64,000 nucleotides of DNA, taken from positions 5,642,001 to 5,706,000 of the forward strand of contig CM069869.1 in the NCBI GenBank assembly GCA_036172665.1, given 5' to 3'. This document shows positions 19,766 through 32,643 of this stretch, one piece after another (within the stretch, counting starts at the first letter, position 1; each line of letters starts with the position of its first letter). The notes beneath the pieces are model-generated. The model made no database searches, was not told where the DNA came from, and saw nothing but the letters and a program-made list of their open reading frames with translations. The translations under genes were made by a program, and so were the position numbers. Source of the stretch: Prosopocoilus inquinatus (lineage: Eukaryota > Arthropoda > Insecta > Coleoptera > Lucanidae).

Positions 19766-20780
19766 GTGACACAGTGGAGGTGCACCCTGTCTGCAACGAG
19801 GACAAAAGGAGCTCCCGACTGGCAAAACAAAGAGGTATATTTTTCGATTGATTAAAGCTCTACCTACGCCCCCATTGCCCCCAAGCGCCGGCGCCGGTTC
19901 ATCCACCCGAATTCTACGCGAAATTGTGGAGGCCTACCCGTGATAAGGAGGAAGCCTATAAAGCGCGCGCTTGTTGTGACAAGGTGGAAGCACCAAAGCT
20001 TCTTCGCGCCGTGGTGGAAACGCCGCTCAGCGTGACAATACTCCAAAATCGTTATCCCTGGAAAAAAGAACTAAAGAGAACATTTGATACTGCAAGACCG
20101 GTGTTTAAGAGACATAAAATTAAATTTGCATATCCAAAACAAGGGTTCTGACAATTTTGCATGATGATGATTCGGCTACGAATGCGAGGTGCTTGCAAGG
20201 TGAATTTATAGATTGCTTATACCTAAGCAAAAACTGACCAGTTCAAGAAAGTTTGACCATGTTGGACAAGGGCAGAAATTTCTAATCGAATTTTCACCGA
20301 GGATAAGAATTGTACCACTACAGAGGACCTTCCCTCTAATTAGAAGTCCATGCAGTGACTTATTAAAGTCTTTCCATCATCAAGAAAAGCAAAAACACAC
20401 AATTTTCTGGAAAGGAAAACCCTTTAAATTAAGTAGTAACTTTGCATTGCTGTTCATCAGCTGTTGCCCTTGCTCCAGAAGTTCAGTTGAAGAAGGGCGT
20501 GATTCACAAGTTGTTATTAAGGACACCAGTACGAAGCATGACCCAATTTTGTATGGCAATTTGAAACAGCGTTCCCTGTGTGCTTTGTTTGCCCAGTGTA
20601 CCTCGCCTGCTAGACTCTGCACAACCAATCCGAAGATTTGCGTTCACGAAAACACAAAAAAGTTTGATACGATCACTTGATACACTTGGAAGAAAGTTAT
20701 GGCAACAAAATGACACAAATGCTAAGTTGATAACTGTTAAAAGTAACATCAAAAGGAACTACTCCCTCTGAAGTCATGAA
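19766..20780 (+). other. Downstream of LTR segment B: unrecognised open frames
   Basis: A 75-codon frame at 19924 (..RYPWKKELKRTFDTARPVFK) and a 155-codon frame at 20213-20680 are open on the + strand. Overlapping frames on the - strand are open too. None contains a motif I can name. Their position after a putative LTR and leader suggests retroelement remains, but that is inference. Confidence 0.25.
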
Positions 20781-23700
20781 ACTATTTCTAAACTACTTTA
20801 CTAAATAATCCTTAATTGAACCAAGCGCAAGCTGTTATCATTAGCACAGGAAAATAAAAATCTATTCTATTTTATGTAGAAGTTTTGATTTGAAACTCGA
20901 TGTTTCTGTTTGGTGAAATGAAGGTAGCGTAAGTCGCAAGATCACGGAGCCCGTATTTCGTTTACAAAACCCGATAAAATCATTCAACTTTAATGGCGCC
21001 AACGTATTAACGACGTATTAATAGTAAATGAGATAAATTTAAATTAATAACACTTTAGATAAATTAATAGTCGGAGATTTTCTTCCAGCTGATCCTGATG
21101 CAAGCTAATCACAATATCTGATTCTTCCTTTAGAAAAAGGGAAGGGACGTTGCTGAAGGTTACCGAATCCAAGATGATGATAATGAAAAGAAGCTGCATT
21201 CTCTTTCCTCAAGTGTTAGATAGTCTCGTGTTAGATACTGTAAGGTCTAGTCAAGTATGTATTAAATTCAGTAATAAAATACAAGATTTTCCATTTAAAC
21301 TAATCGGGTAAAATAAAGATCGGCGCATGTAAAATTACAGGAATATGTTCGAGGTGAAGACTGTTCTCTGTTCCAGAGAGGTTATGTAACTTTACTGTAA
21401 AATTCAAACATCAAATTGAATTTACAAAACATATCATTTTTGTATTTAAAAGTCAACATGTCAACTATTAGATTTAGGTATATGACACCCTAATATTGTA
21501 TGTATACATATACAGCGCATTCCATTAAAAAAAATGCAACCTGGATTTGACACAGCCAAGCAGAATATTCTGTGTAATTGTAACTTATTTAAATCGTGCA
21601 TCTGTACCATAAGAAAGTAATAGAAAAAACAGATTTAAAGAATCTGTATTAATAAAGGCGCTTTCTTCCGAACACGCACTATTAGCTCATCCTGTATATG
21701 TATAAACGTTTTCACTTTTAATAACCCATTCTAGATCCCCACGACTTTTTCTCCCCGGTCACCCGGTGCACACGTTTGATCAATCTACAGCGTGTCTCTA
21801 AATCTATGTCTTTAATTGAAACCATAAATAGTGGTCAAGAAAAGAAGCAAAATTTGTTATACAACTATTGGTCAGATAGATAATAACGCAAATAAAAATT
21901 ATTTTACTTTTTCATAGAAAATGTTTGAGGGTCGCTGAATGCAGCGAGCTTAAATGTTCCGGCGTAGCTTGGTTTTCAACTATTCTCCGACGTTCGGGGC
22001 CATAAAAGTCATAAAAACGCAGACCATAACCTAACGCACAGACATTGTACTTAAGGCAGGGCAAGTATTATATATATTATAATTTTGTTAATTTTAAAAG
22101 CAGATAAATTTTGTAACTAGGTAAGTTCTTAATAGTTTAAAATATACTGTGCGTCTTGCATTAATTGATGATTAGTTTTGTGCTAATCCGTACTTTAACA
22201 GTAAAATTAAAAAAATTCAATCTAAAGGCGATCGAAAAAGTGGAAATTCTTACATCGCATCAATTTGTAAATTGCCAATAATCAACTTACAGTCTTGATT
22301 ACTAAAGTTTATTGTATTTGTACAGGAAAAATAAATTTGTTTCTTTATTAAAACTTCGAATAAACGACGAAATAAACGTCTGCACTAGGCGAGAGCTTTT
22401 ATGTCTTTATGGTTTAAGCCGACGCAGAAATTCAGGTTCAATATTATCCTTATAAAAACATGTGTTTTGTATTGGAATGTAAACAATTAATAAAATAGTT
22501 CGATTGAAAGGCAGCGAAGTTATTCAATCACTTATTTTGAACCCATAGATTTTTGTGTGTACAGGCAATCTAATTTATTTAATTTTTTCATCGTATCATA
22601 CTCCAATTCTTGCTTTCCATTTTTACAATAGGAATAGTTTCTGCTCTTACAGTACTTATTCTGTAGCTATTAGTGTGATTATTAAAAAATGATTTCACGC
22701 ATTTTCAACGCAGTTAGAAAACCAGCGTACAAATATGTTTAATTACTTCAGCAAAAATATAACGAAGATTAGGTACTCGTTTTTAACATATTTGTTATTG
22801 TCTATTACAAAGATGTGCGTAAATAGACGTTCTTACTTATCGCATGTTGAAAATACAAATAAACGTGCCCATGTTCGCAAGTCGGATTCATATTCGTATA
22901 CAATAAGACCTTGACCGAGTTCTTCTAAACGTAAATAAAAAGTTTTATTGCGGTTTATTGCTTTTATCGGAATAAATTGATGAAGCAAGTCGTAAACCAA
23001 GCAGAGGTTTCAAAAAAAGGGACTGCCCTCGCTTGTGATAGGTCAGTTTTTCATTTTTGGGCAAAAAATTTCAGGTTTAGAGATTTAATTTCTTATGTAA
23101 CAAGGAACTTACAGTTTCATTTAAAAGAAAGAGAGGTTTTGAGACACCCTGTATATATACAGTAAACGTGTGTGGTACGCTTTTTTCTTTATTTATTTTA
23201 TTAGACAAAAACTATAGTGATGGAAACATAATGAGTCGCATAAGCTACAATTTCATTGACCTAACTACATGCATTAAATCTGACCAACCGCATACTGCAG
23301 TGTTATATTCATAGACTGAGCGGTAGTTGCAATCAATTTCCAATTTTATTAACAATAAATTTACTAATCAAACAACCGGAATAAATTTGCATGAAGCTCT
23401 TATTGAAATTCAATAAAATTATATCTTAAATTCAAACAACTCCGATAAACTAAGAGTTTCATGTCAAAAATGATGTGTTATTCGAAACAAGAATTCCTAA
23501 TAACAAATAAAGAAATGGTACAGAAATATTATTATAAACAACTTCTAAATAACGTCGATGATTTAAAAACAGGTAAGTATCAAATCAAATTTAAGCACGC
23601 TGGAGTGTGAACATTTTAAATTGCAAACGATTAGATACATTACATACTTATATTAATTAAAGAAATGCTATTCCAAGAGTGTACTTACTTGCCTTTTAGA

Positions 23701-25533
23701 TATCGTCGGAGTCGAGTAATTACGACGAGATATGATATAATAGCAACGCTTTTAACAGCTAATAACGAGTTATAAATATCTCTGTAGAAATCTGTAAGTT
23801 GCAATGCCCTAGCCCGAGTTAAGTCCTAGATACGCGAGTTTCAGTCATGAAACTAATGAAAAACTAGATGTATTCAATTGAAATTTGATAGAAAATTTAT
23901 CTTTTAAGCGAGAGGATGATGGTATGATGAAACCACTTCGAAAGTAAAGTGTTCTCAAGAAGCTATGGTATTCACCTGAAAATTTATTAACTGCGGCTAC
24001 GTGTGCATACTTAGTTATTCTGAAACGTTCGAGACATTCGCCAAGAAATACCAAATCGAGCACGTCTTAAATCGTTCCGTGAGAAATTTTTCGGAGCGCA
24101 TGTGTGCCAACCGAGCAAGCAAGCAGCTCAACTCCGTGTACGGAGGATATCCCGTTCCCAGATACCGATTCCGTTAAAATAACTCGGCCGACAAAAAAAA
24201 GGCACTTAATACTTATTGGCCATGTTGCTAGAAATGACTGGATGTAGCCCTCTGAGGTAACAGGAAGTAATTCTTCGACGCTGCGGGCGCTGTTTTCCGT
24301 TAACTGACATCCGAGCTCCGGCTACATCTCCGCCGTACTCTCACCCAACAATTTAACGAACGTGAAAAAAATTTTAAATCATTTCTAAGCTGTACCGCGT
24401 TCTCCACACGTTTTCAACATTATTCATTCGCTCTTTAGCGCTTTTTTTTTGGTTTAAGAGCAATTTAATAACTTATACCTATCTTTTCACTAAGTATACG
24501 AAAAACATAACCCATATTATCATGAAAAATGCCAAAGAGCTTATGATATTCAATAGCAATATAATATGTCGATAACTGATAACTACAGAACATACAAAAA
24601 AAGACATTTTTGTTTTAAATTTTAGTTCTATTAGTTTAATTCAAATGACATATCCTACACATGATGGCAAATTTAGATTGCCCATAAAATTCTACTCATT
24701 TTTTATACACCACAATCTATGCCTAAATCTATTATTTAAAACACTAATTACATTTAAAGATTAAATTAAATTAAGTTTATAATTAAAATTAGTATGGATT
24801 AAATTGTCTTTTGTAAGTCTTTCGAGCACATTGGTTCAACTAATTATTACTTCGAAATTATAATTATTACTCGTAGAGTCACTCGCTTGCTTGACAAAAC
24901 CGAACATAAATATAATAATAATAAACGTTTTTTTATATACTTTGGCTCTTCATCCGATGTCAACACATAACCGATTCGCTAACTCAATGCGACGTATTCA
25001 TTTCAGCTAGTTACTGGCTAACTGATTTACAAATTAATCCCTACTGAAATGAATGAATACTCATTTTTAATGAAATGAATACATTATAAATTTCCCCTTT
25101 TTATACCATCCGCTCAGGATGTGACAAAATGCATTTCCTAAAAGTTCGGGTCCGAAGATCGACGTACCAGAATAAGGTGCTTTCTTTCGCTTTTTGAAAG
25201 TTTGAATCGTGTTTCGAATTTTTGATTGACAATTCATTTGTAAATAACCATAATTCAATCCAAACAAGTTTTAAAAATAGAAAGACTCAAAGAAAAGAAT
25301 GTCTGTTTTTGAATGAAAACATGTTTGAATCACGATTTTGTGAGCGAAAAAAAGCACCTCGAAAACACTTTTAATAAGCCAGCGCGTTAATTGTTTTGAA
25401 TGAAACATTATCTGCTGGGTGTGGCATTGTAACTAAGTTCAAACGATTTAGAGATTGCACTTTTCAGCGTGTGATTCCCTCGATTGAAACGTGAATTTTG
25501 TGCACGCTCTATTGACTAAAAAGATCTCTAATT
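20781..25533. other. Gene-free AT-rich DNA
   Basis: No recognisable coding stretch. Ends of small repeats may be present: CATTCCATTAAAAAAAATGC near 21517, and ACACCCTGTATATA near 23147, a word often seen at the ends of insect mobile elements. I could not pair these into complete elements. Confidence 0.4.
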
Positions 25534-25676
25534 GCCAGTTGCACGAAACACTTAAGCCGAACTTAAATTTAAGTATTGCTTTTAAAGTGGCGTTTGAAGT
25601 TACATAACATTAATGTGACTCACACTATAAACGGCGCTTAAAGTTAAGGTAACTTGAAGAGTTTGGTGCAACTGGC
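25534..25676. mobile_element. Small inverted-repeat element (GCCAGTTGCAC ends)
   Basis: GCCAGTTGCACGAAAC at the left end is mirrored by GTTTGGTGCAACTGGC at the right end, and AAGTTAAG-like words just inside also pair. The length is about 143 bp. It is a non-autonomous DNA element, and no transposase family can be assigned. Confidence 0.6.
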
Positions 25677-28600
25677 CATAAGTATTTCGGCGCACAAAAC
25701 GAGTGATTTCCAATGTTCCTTCCCATATCTGGAAACGCGGATTTTAAATCACATTCCCAAAGAGATTATTAGCTCCTTTCCTGGAACTTCGAAGAAAAAC
25801 TTGATGCGGTTGTTGTTGCAGAATCAACTTACTAATGTGTACAGAAGTTTCCAGATTTTGACTTTCATGTATCTTATTTAAAGTTATTTTATATTTAACT
25901 GTGAAGGTGGATATTAAAATCATGATATTTACTTTTTGTAACAAGTATTGTACTAAGAATTGTAATTATTCATATTATTATTATCTACGAACTAAGCAGA
26001 CATCGGCAGTTCATGCTAGACAATAACAGCGGTGATTAAGCCTGAGTCGATGACCGTTCCTGCGAAATGCTAACTAAACAATTTTGTCAGTTAAACCTAT
26101 AAATACGCGTGTTAAATTTTGTGTAAATCCAAAAGCAATAAACGAATTTAGAATATAATTTTTCAAACGTGACAGTATCACGCATTTTGTGTTCTTTGGG
26201 GCGCTCTATTCTCGCCATACAAGAGAGGGCAATGCGCCGTAGAAAATCGGCCCGATTTCTGTTTGCTTGTAAGGTACTCTTTTAGTTACTTAACCTCCAG
26301 GATTTATGCCAACTGGTTCGTTTGCTTTGCATGGCCACCTTAGACCATTACTCGTTTTCAAAAAAAATGGTTCAAATAGTTACGGCGCTCTCGAAAAATA
26401 TTATCTACGGATACAACGTATAGGACATGCATCACAAAAATAAAAGTACTTTAATAAACGAACAATTTAGAATTTCTCTCACAGTTAAAAGTAAATAAAA
26501 TAAAAACAAGTGAAATAATGGCTGCAAATTAAAGTTTTTAGATACAATGTTAAGTATCTCCAAAATGGTTAGATCTAGTTGTAGATAATATACAAAAAAT
26601 ATGTAGAATCGTGTGGGGGGATCCAAATTTGACATCATATGGCATTTGAAATGAAAAAAAGTTGCATCCAGTACCATTGTTTTGTTTCACCCTGTACAGA
26701 TGAAAGCAATATTACGTTGTAGGCCCCTAAAATTTAAGACAAAAATGTATCGAAACATTTTTTGTGTCTACTTGTGATATAGTTGTGATAGTTGTGTAGA
26801 TATGACCCGAAAACGCACTGTCGGGACACCTGTATATACACTTGTTATTACTCGGTAAAGGTGGATCCAGACTAAGCAAACAACAAACGTTGAGCAACAA
26901 CTGGCTAACTTTTTGATGATAAATTTCTTTAAAGTTGACCAGTGCTTCGGAAATATCCAAGTCGCCGTTTGCTTAGCATGTAACAGCCTTTGATCTGCAA
27001 TTAAAGAAGGACTCTGTATTAAAGAGTACACACTAACGACACTCTCAGCAAACTGTTGATCCCCATTTTCTTTATTTCGCAAATGTTGATCGACTTACGA
27101 ACTCCTATGTTGTAAACATTAGTCTAAATTAATCTTAGAATCTGAACATTCGCTTTTCTTCTAGATAATTATACAGCGTTGATTTAAAATAAAAATCTGA
27201 ATTTTTAACCTTATTTAGAAAAAATGTAGGTATCTGTTGAGATACCTAACTTTATCTGTAACAGCTGATTTTGCTAAAGCTACAAAACTTACTTCATTAG
27301 TAAGTCTGAAAGGATTTGATTCACTATGGATTACTATTTGTATTAAATGCGAATAGTCCGGGGGACGGCACTGGGCGTAAGTAGTCACATTTCTTCTTTT
27401 CTTTTATCGTGCGTTCTCTGTCGCACGCATTATTCAAGATGTTCAGTTACATTTTGGCGTGATCAGTATGTATTCCTTCTTTTGCAACTAAGTTTGGCTT
27501 GCAATTACTTGGGGTTTAAATTAAAATGTAAATAAATATTGAATTTTTATGTAACCGATTTTAAATCTGCTACTGTATTTTTTATCATGCTCCGCGTTGA
27601 TAAATATAATAAGTCGATTTTTTCATTAGCTATCGCTAGTAAAAACCGCTTCATTGTTCTTCTAATTACAGTTCTTGACGTAGTGATGTTAACTGCAGAA
27701 CGCTAAGGTTAAACTGACTTTAAACAATCCGAAATTCGTAAAGGCTGTATTTAAATTATGATAATAAAACAAAATAATAAAAAAATAAATAAATACCAAG
27801 CTTATCTGTGTTATTGTCAAAATTAGTTAACAATCTGTGTTGTTCAATTGCAACGGTTTTGAAACTGTTTCGGAGCAACTGCGATTTTCTTGAAAAGTTT
27901 TAACTTTCAATCACAGTAAAGAACCAGTAGGTAGTAGCGCGGGCGTTCGGCACGTGCACGCAACTACGAGAAATATTTTAATGTTATCTCGTGCTGAAGG
28001 ATTAAACGCCGTTCTTACTTGCGCATTGATATTTGATCCCTCTTTCAGCTGTCTCTCTCGCGCTTTCATGCACATATCAACACACGGCCGAATGCTCTTG
28101 TGGTGTCACCTAAACATCGTTCACCGTGTTTTCGATGAAGAATATATTAGATCAACCATTGAAATATTACAAGTTTCAAACTTCGCGTAACTATTAAAGT
28201 CATCTCAGTATAACTTATTTATTGTAATTTTCACCATTTTGTTTCTCCCGGTCTTTGTTTTTAGGCAGGCATACATCAGAAGATTCTGAATTATTTTATA
28301 CTCTTGTGCATTAGAATCATCACAGAAGAAATAAATAGAAAAGTGGAGGAGTTCCAAAGATTTCAATTCTTGGTTAGTTAACGTCCAGCGTATTATTTCA
28401 ATAGTATTTTAATTAATTTTCTTTTTTTGTCTGGACTAAATTTGGCGAAAGAAATTGATTTGTGGACTTCTTATGTAACTTTAAATAACTGCTTAATTCT
28501 AAATTTGGTTTTAAAATTTCAAACAAACCGTAAACAATGAAAATATCTTAGAAAAAGGGACTCATTAGGAGCAAATCCCGCTTCAATTTGTCTATCCTAC

Positions 28601-28736
28601 TGCAATGTTAGGTCAAAAAGCGATAGTAAGATGTCGCTATTTTATATGTTAATGAAAATATCGTTTAAACAACAATCTACTCATGCATATATACTTGTTC
28701 GAAATTTCGATGATGTAATCGTGAATGAAACTAACC
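25677..28736. other. Gene-free stretch
   Basis: Several frames of 60-104 codons are open on both strands without recognisable domains. TTTCACCCTGTACAG near 26685 resembles the end of an unpaired mobile element. Nothing else is supported. Confidence 0.4.
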
Positions 28737-28739
28737 TTA

Positions 28740-28959
28740 GGGTAAGTTCGCAACGGAACTGTGATGATAGATGACAGATGGCTTTTTCTGCTCGCAGAAG
28801 AATAGCCTGTTTAATTCTCATTGCTACAATCGCTTATATGAGCGCTTATACTCAAAGCTCGGATATGAACACAAGCATTTGAATATGTGTTCCTTTGTAT
28901 CAGCTCTATTCGACATCACCGCTGTCATCTATCATCACAGCTTCGTTGTGAACTTACCC
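28740..28959. mobile_element. Harbinger-type MITE with TTA duplication
   Basis: The 220-bp element starts GGGTAAGTTCGCAACG and ends with its near-complement GTTGTGAACTTACCC. The next layer, TGATGATAGATGACAG and CTGTCATCTATCATCA, also pairs. It is flanked by TTA on both sides (28737-28739, 28960-28962), the preferred target of PIF/Harbinger. The ends differ from those of the element at 8366, so another transposase must have moved it. Confidence 0.75.
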
Positions 28960-28962
28960 TTA

Positions 28963-30536
28963 CATAGGATTTGACTCACCGAACAACCTAGTACAAGGTC
29001 TTGCACTTTATTTTGGGGAATGATAACATAGTGACAATATACAGCGAGTTCCAAAAATTCGTTCATTCGTTAAGTAACGTTTGGGAATTTAATTTTACGC
29101 ATATTAAATAATTTGAATCACGTTAGTTTAATCGAGGCCTTCGAATAGTTACAAACTAAATCTTGTTCGATGTTCGATAGAGTTACCATAAGTAGTAAAT
29201 AACATCAAGTCAATCATACATTTAACTTGTTTGAGCAATAAATTGCTAGTATTTTAGTTTTGTTGTTGAATTTATGTGGCACACCACCTTTTTGCATAAT
29301 AGTTTTCGTCGAACATCCTCAGGTTTCGTTGAATATCGACCCAAAACCCAATTCTCCGCTCGAGCTAGGGTATTCCGCGAATAACTATGCACTTTCCTGC
29401 TACTCTCCATCTGTGTCGTAATTTTGCTAAGTTTTCAGGTAAGTACATAGGGTGGGTAGCAACATAATTCAAGTTTGCGTCATAGTTCCTTGTAACTGCT
29501 ACAGATAAGTTGAACGGCTTGGGGCAACAAGGCTACATGCTCATAGAGTTAGTTTTGAAATATTAATTGTTAAAGATTCAGTTAAATCTTAAAATCAAAA
29601 TCAATAATTATTGTAACATCTGACGCCGCTAAAATCTCTTCATAAATGTAGATTTTAGATTAGGTAAGAGGGATTGAGTTCTTTTATAATGTAAGAAAAG
29701 TCTTTTATTTTATTTAATTTTTATAAAAAAAGCTGGCTCGTGTCCTTTTTGATAAAAAAATGAAATTACAGATTCTTAAAATTTATGTTTCATCTTAGAG
29801 ATCTTAGAGATACAGTCGTAAATTTGTCTTGATTTTCGCCAAATTTAAATATTCAGGGAGTCACAAGTTTTATATGGATCATTTTTCGGAAACTTAAATC
29901 CAGTATTAAATTCTGTGTTCTCCTTTTGTATTACATCACTCAATGTAATAGTCCTTACACAAGTTGAAGATCTATAAATCATGATCCAAGTACACTTTAT
30001 TTGGATTTTATATACGACTGTAATGACTAGTGTATTTTGGGATCGATCTAGTAAGAGTTCTTGGAGTGCTTCATTCTTCAGACATTTGCCTACGTAGTAA
30101 ATGAATTCTTTTTGCCGAACTTTGTAGTCCATGGAGAGTGAGAAACTCTCTTTTGCATAACTAAATCTCGATTCCAGTGATTATTACAAAGTAGTGCACA
30201 TTTATCTTACGAGATGAGGTGGCCCTCTTGGTATTTTTCGCATATGTCCTTTTTTTTGGCACCGCTTTCATTTTGGTAGAAAGGTAGATGTTTTATTTAT
30301 TATAATCTCTAAGATCCGAAAACTATCAAAACGAATTTTGATAATAATTTTTCAGACGTGACAGGATAGCTGCAGTGTTGAAAAGTAGTTAAATTTTCAA
30401 CTCTTACAAGGATCTATGACGTAAACTTGAATAATGTGTTGGAAGGGGTGATAGGTTAATCGAATAGTTTAAAATGTTGATTTTGTTCTTGATTTTAAAA
30501 ACACAATTTATTATTATTATTGAAAGTTTTATTATA
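28963..30536. other. Gene-free stretch
   Basis: Only short open frames, such as a 95-codon frame on the - strand near 29845-30132, with no recognisable motif. No repeats were noticed. Confidence 0.4.
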
Positions 30537-31871
30537 CCGTGCCTTCAATTAAATTCCTCATTAAAGTAAGCTGTGATTTGTTTATGAAGTTGGCGACACA
30601 ATTCTAGAGAAAACAGTTGTCATTAACTGTCAGTACTGATCATAACATCAAATAAAAACACAACATCAAAGTTTAAAGTAGATGCTCAAAGTGCTCTCCT
30701 TCAGCTTGAATACATAAGCGTACCCTGCGTTTCATGTTTTCAAACCCGTTTGCTAAGTGTTCGGGGGTTATGTTAGCACACAGATCTGTGCCCGCACGAA
30801 GTTCTTCGATTGTGTGACGCGTAGTTCTAAAAACTGTTTTTCATGTACGGATAAATGAAGTAATCCATAATTGTGAGATCCGGAGACCCTGCAGGAAAAT
30901 TTACAATCCGATTATCGAAAAACTGCTGCAAGAAAGTCATTGTTTCATGAGCTGTGTGGGCAGTAGCATTGTCTTGCTGAAAAAAACCCTTCTGTAAGTT
31001 CATCATCATGTAGTTGATTAATGAAAGGTTCTAATAACTCATTTCGGTATCTTTCAGCAGTTACTGAGTCGTTAAAAAATATTGGTCCGATGATACGCCT
31101 TCTTGACACTGCTAGCCAAACACCAATTGTTAATGGATGTAATGGAGTTTCCACAAATTCATGGGGATTTTCTGCTGACCATATTCTCATAGTCTGTTCA
31201 TTTGAATACCCTGAGAGATGAAACCAGGCCTCATCGGAAAAGAAACACTTGTCATGAACGTCGTCGTTGTTTAAGTTATCAAGAAACTACTGACAATATT
31301 CTGTTCTTCTGTGAAAATCTTCTGGCCTGAGTTCGTGGACTGCTTGAATCTTATATGGATAAAGCCTTAAGTCTTTTTTAAGAATAGTGTGACATGTTCT
31401 CACTGCTAGCTGAACTTCTTGTGAAAGTTTCGCAATAGATTTCTTGGGAGAGTGTTCCATTCGATCCCGAACATCTTCAATGCAGGCTGCAGTCCTTTTC
31501 TTAGCTGCTCCGCTCCCTGTTTTGCGACCAAGTGATCCTGTTTCACGAAATTTAAGAACACAAGCATGGATATGTTTAACTAGCTGTTCATAAGTAACAG
31601 CAAAATTAGGAAACAGCTGTCGAAACTTCTGTACACACTGATTAATTGAATAAACTAACTCTCCATTTTCTATTCTACCGGTTTGAAAATAACTTTCAAC
31701 AATAAATATTTTCTGCTGTAATTCTAACATTTAGAATTAATTGAAAATACAAAATGTCAATTTGACCTTTGTTTCATTAAATAATTGAACAGCTATCAGT
31801 GCTGCAAATTTTAGGAGAAAAAACAGTGAAATCATAGCCCACTTTAATGAGGAATTCAATTGAAGGTACGG
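30537..31871 (-). mobile_element. Tc1/mariner-superfamily transposon, complete but dead
   Basis: The inverted ends read CCGTGCCTTCAATTAAATTC (left) and the complement of GAATTCAATTGAAGGTACGG (right), and they continue to ACTTTAAT; about 30 bp match with few differences. TA dinucleotides lie at both outer edges, the target duplication of this superfamily. The single transposase gene runs on the - strand and fills most of the 1.3 kb. Confidence 0.85.
30673..31730 (-). pseudogene. Transposase with DUF4817-like N-terminus
   Basis: Starting at ATG 31730, the protein opens MLELQQKIFIVESYFQTGRI, then YSINQCVQKFRQLFPNF and VLKFRETGSLGRKTGSG, a helix-turn-helix arrangement seen in insect transposases of this type. 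The catalytic part shows SDEAWFHLSGY (first Asp), FFQQDNATAHTA (second) and SPDLTIMDYF (third). The C-terminus ends GEHFEHLL. Three lesions are visible: an in-frame TAG after RTEYCQ near 31286, one extra T in the run preceding QQDNATAHT near 30985, and a frame change after YMKN near 30840. All three acidic residues survive, so decay is moderate. The enzyme would have cut and pasted its own element. Confidence 0.85.
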
Positions 31872-31929
31872 TAGATATGTTTGTAACCTTTTACCTTTGT
31901 CAATTTTTTGGAAAATTAAAAATAAACTT

Positions 31930-32641
31930 TTTTCCCCTCTTGTAAATTCATTCGGGGACGTATTGTATGTAACTGGAGTAACTTCCTGTTGTCGTCGGCT
32001 TAACACTGACAGCCGTCATATGAAAGTATCGTCGACAAATTTAAATTAAAACGCTGAATATTTCTTAATTACTTAATTTATTTAAAATAAGTTTTACTGT
32101 ACAGCTCAAATTTTCATTGGAAAGACTCATTTTCCAAACAGGATCACCTTTAATTTGTATTCAAATAACCTACAATTTTGTCGCTGTCGACCGTACGTTA
32201 AACGTCTGTCAACGTCTGTCAAGTAACGAACAAGATGTATTCGATTACACTATTGCAAATAGTCGAATTTTCGCTTTTAATTGTTTAATTGCAAACTCAA
32301 ACAATTTATTAATGCAAAACATCATCGAGTCATGACTGACTGCACCACAATTGACAACATTGCTTTTGATTGGTTTGCGCAAAAGTACAGTCGCGGCCAT
32401 CACAATTGAGGACGCTGCAAGCTAATCGCAATTAATCGCTGGCAATAAGCGTCATAAAATTATCGATCGGTCTGGATGTACTTGATTGCAACTGCAACTT
32501 CAAAAGTATTACGCCTAACGTTAGTTATCGGGAGTTATCTTAACTAAAAGTTTTGACAGTTATTATCATTTCTGTTACAAGTGAAGGGTGACAACTCCTT
32601 TTCAGTTTCTCTTTTTCGTAGGTATGTGAGTTTACTTATTA
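31930..32641 (+). repeat. Left arm of a 3.5-kb fold-back
   Basis: This arm (landmarks AACTGGAGTAACTTC, CCTACAATTTT, TTATCGATCGGTCT, AAGTTTTGACAG) is the reverse complement of 34770-35480 over about 650-700 bp with substantial divergence. The mariner at 32644 was inserted at or just inside its inner edge. No coding content is recognised. Confidence 0.75.
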
Positions 32642-32643
32642 TA

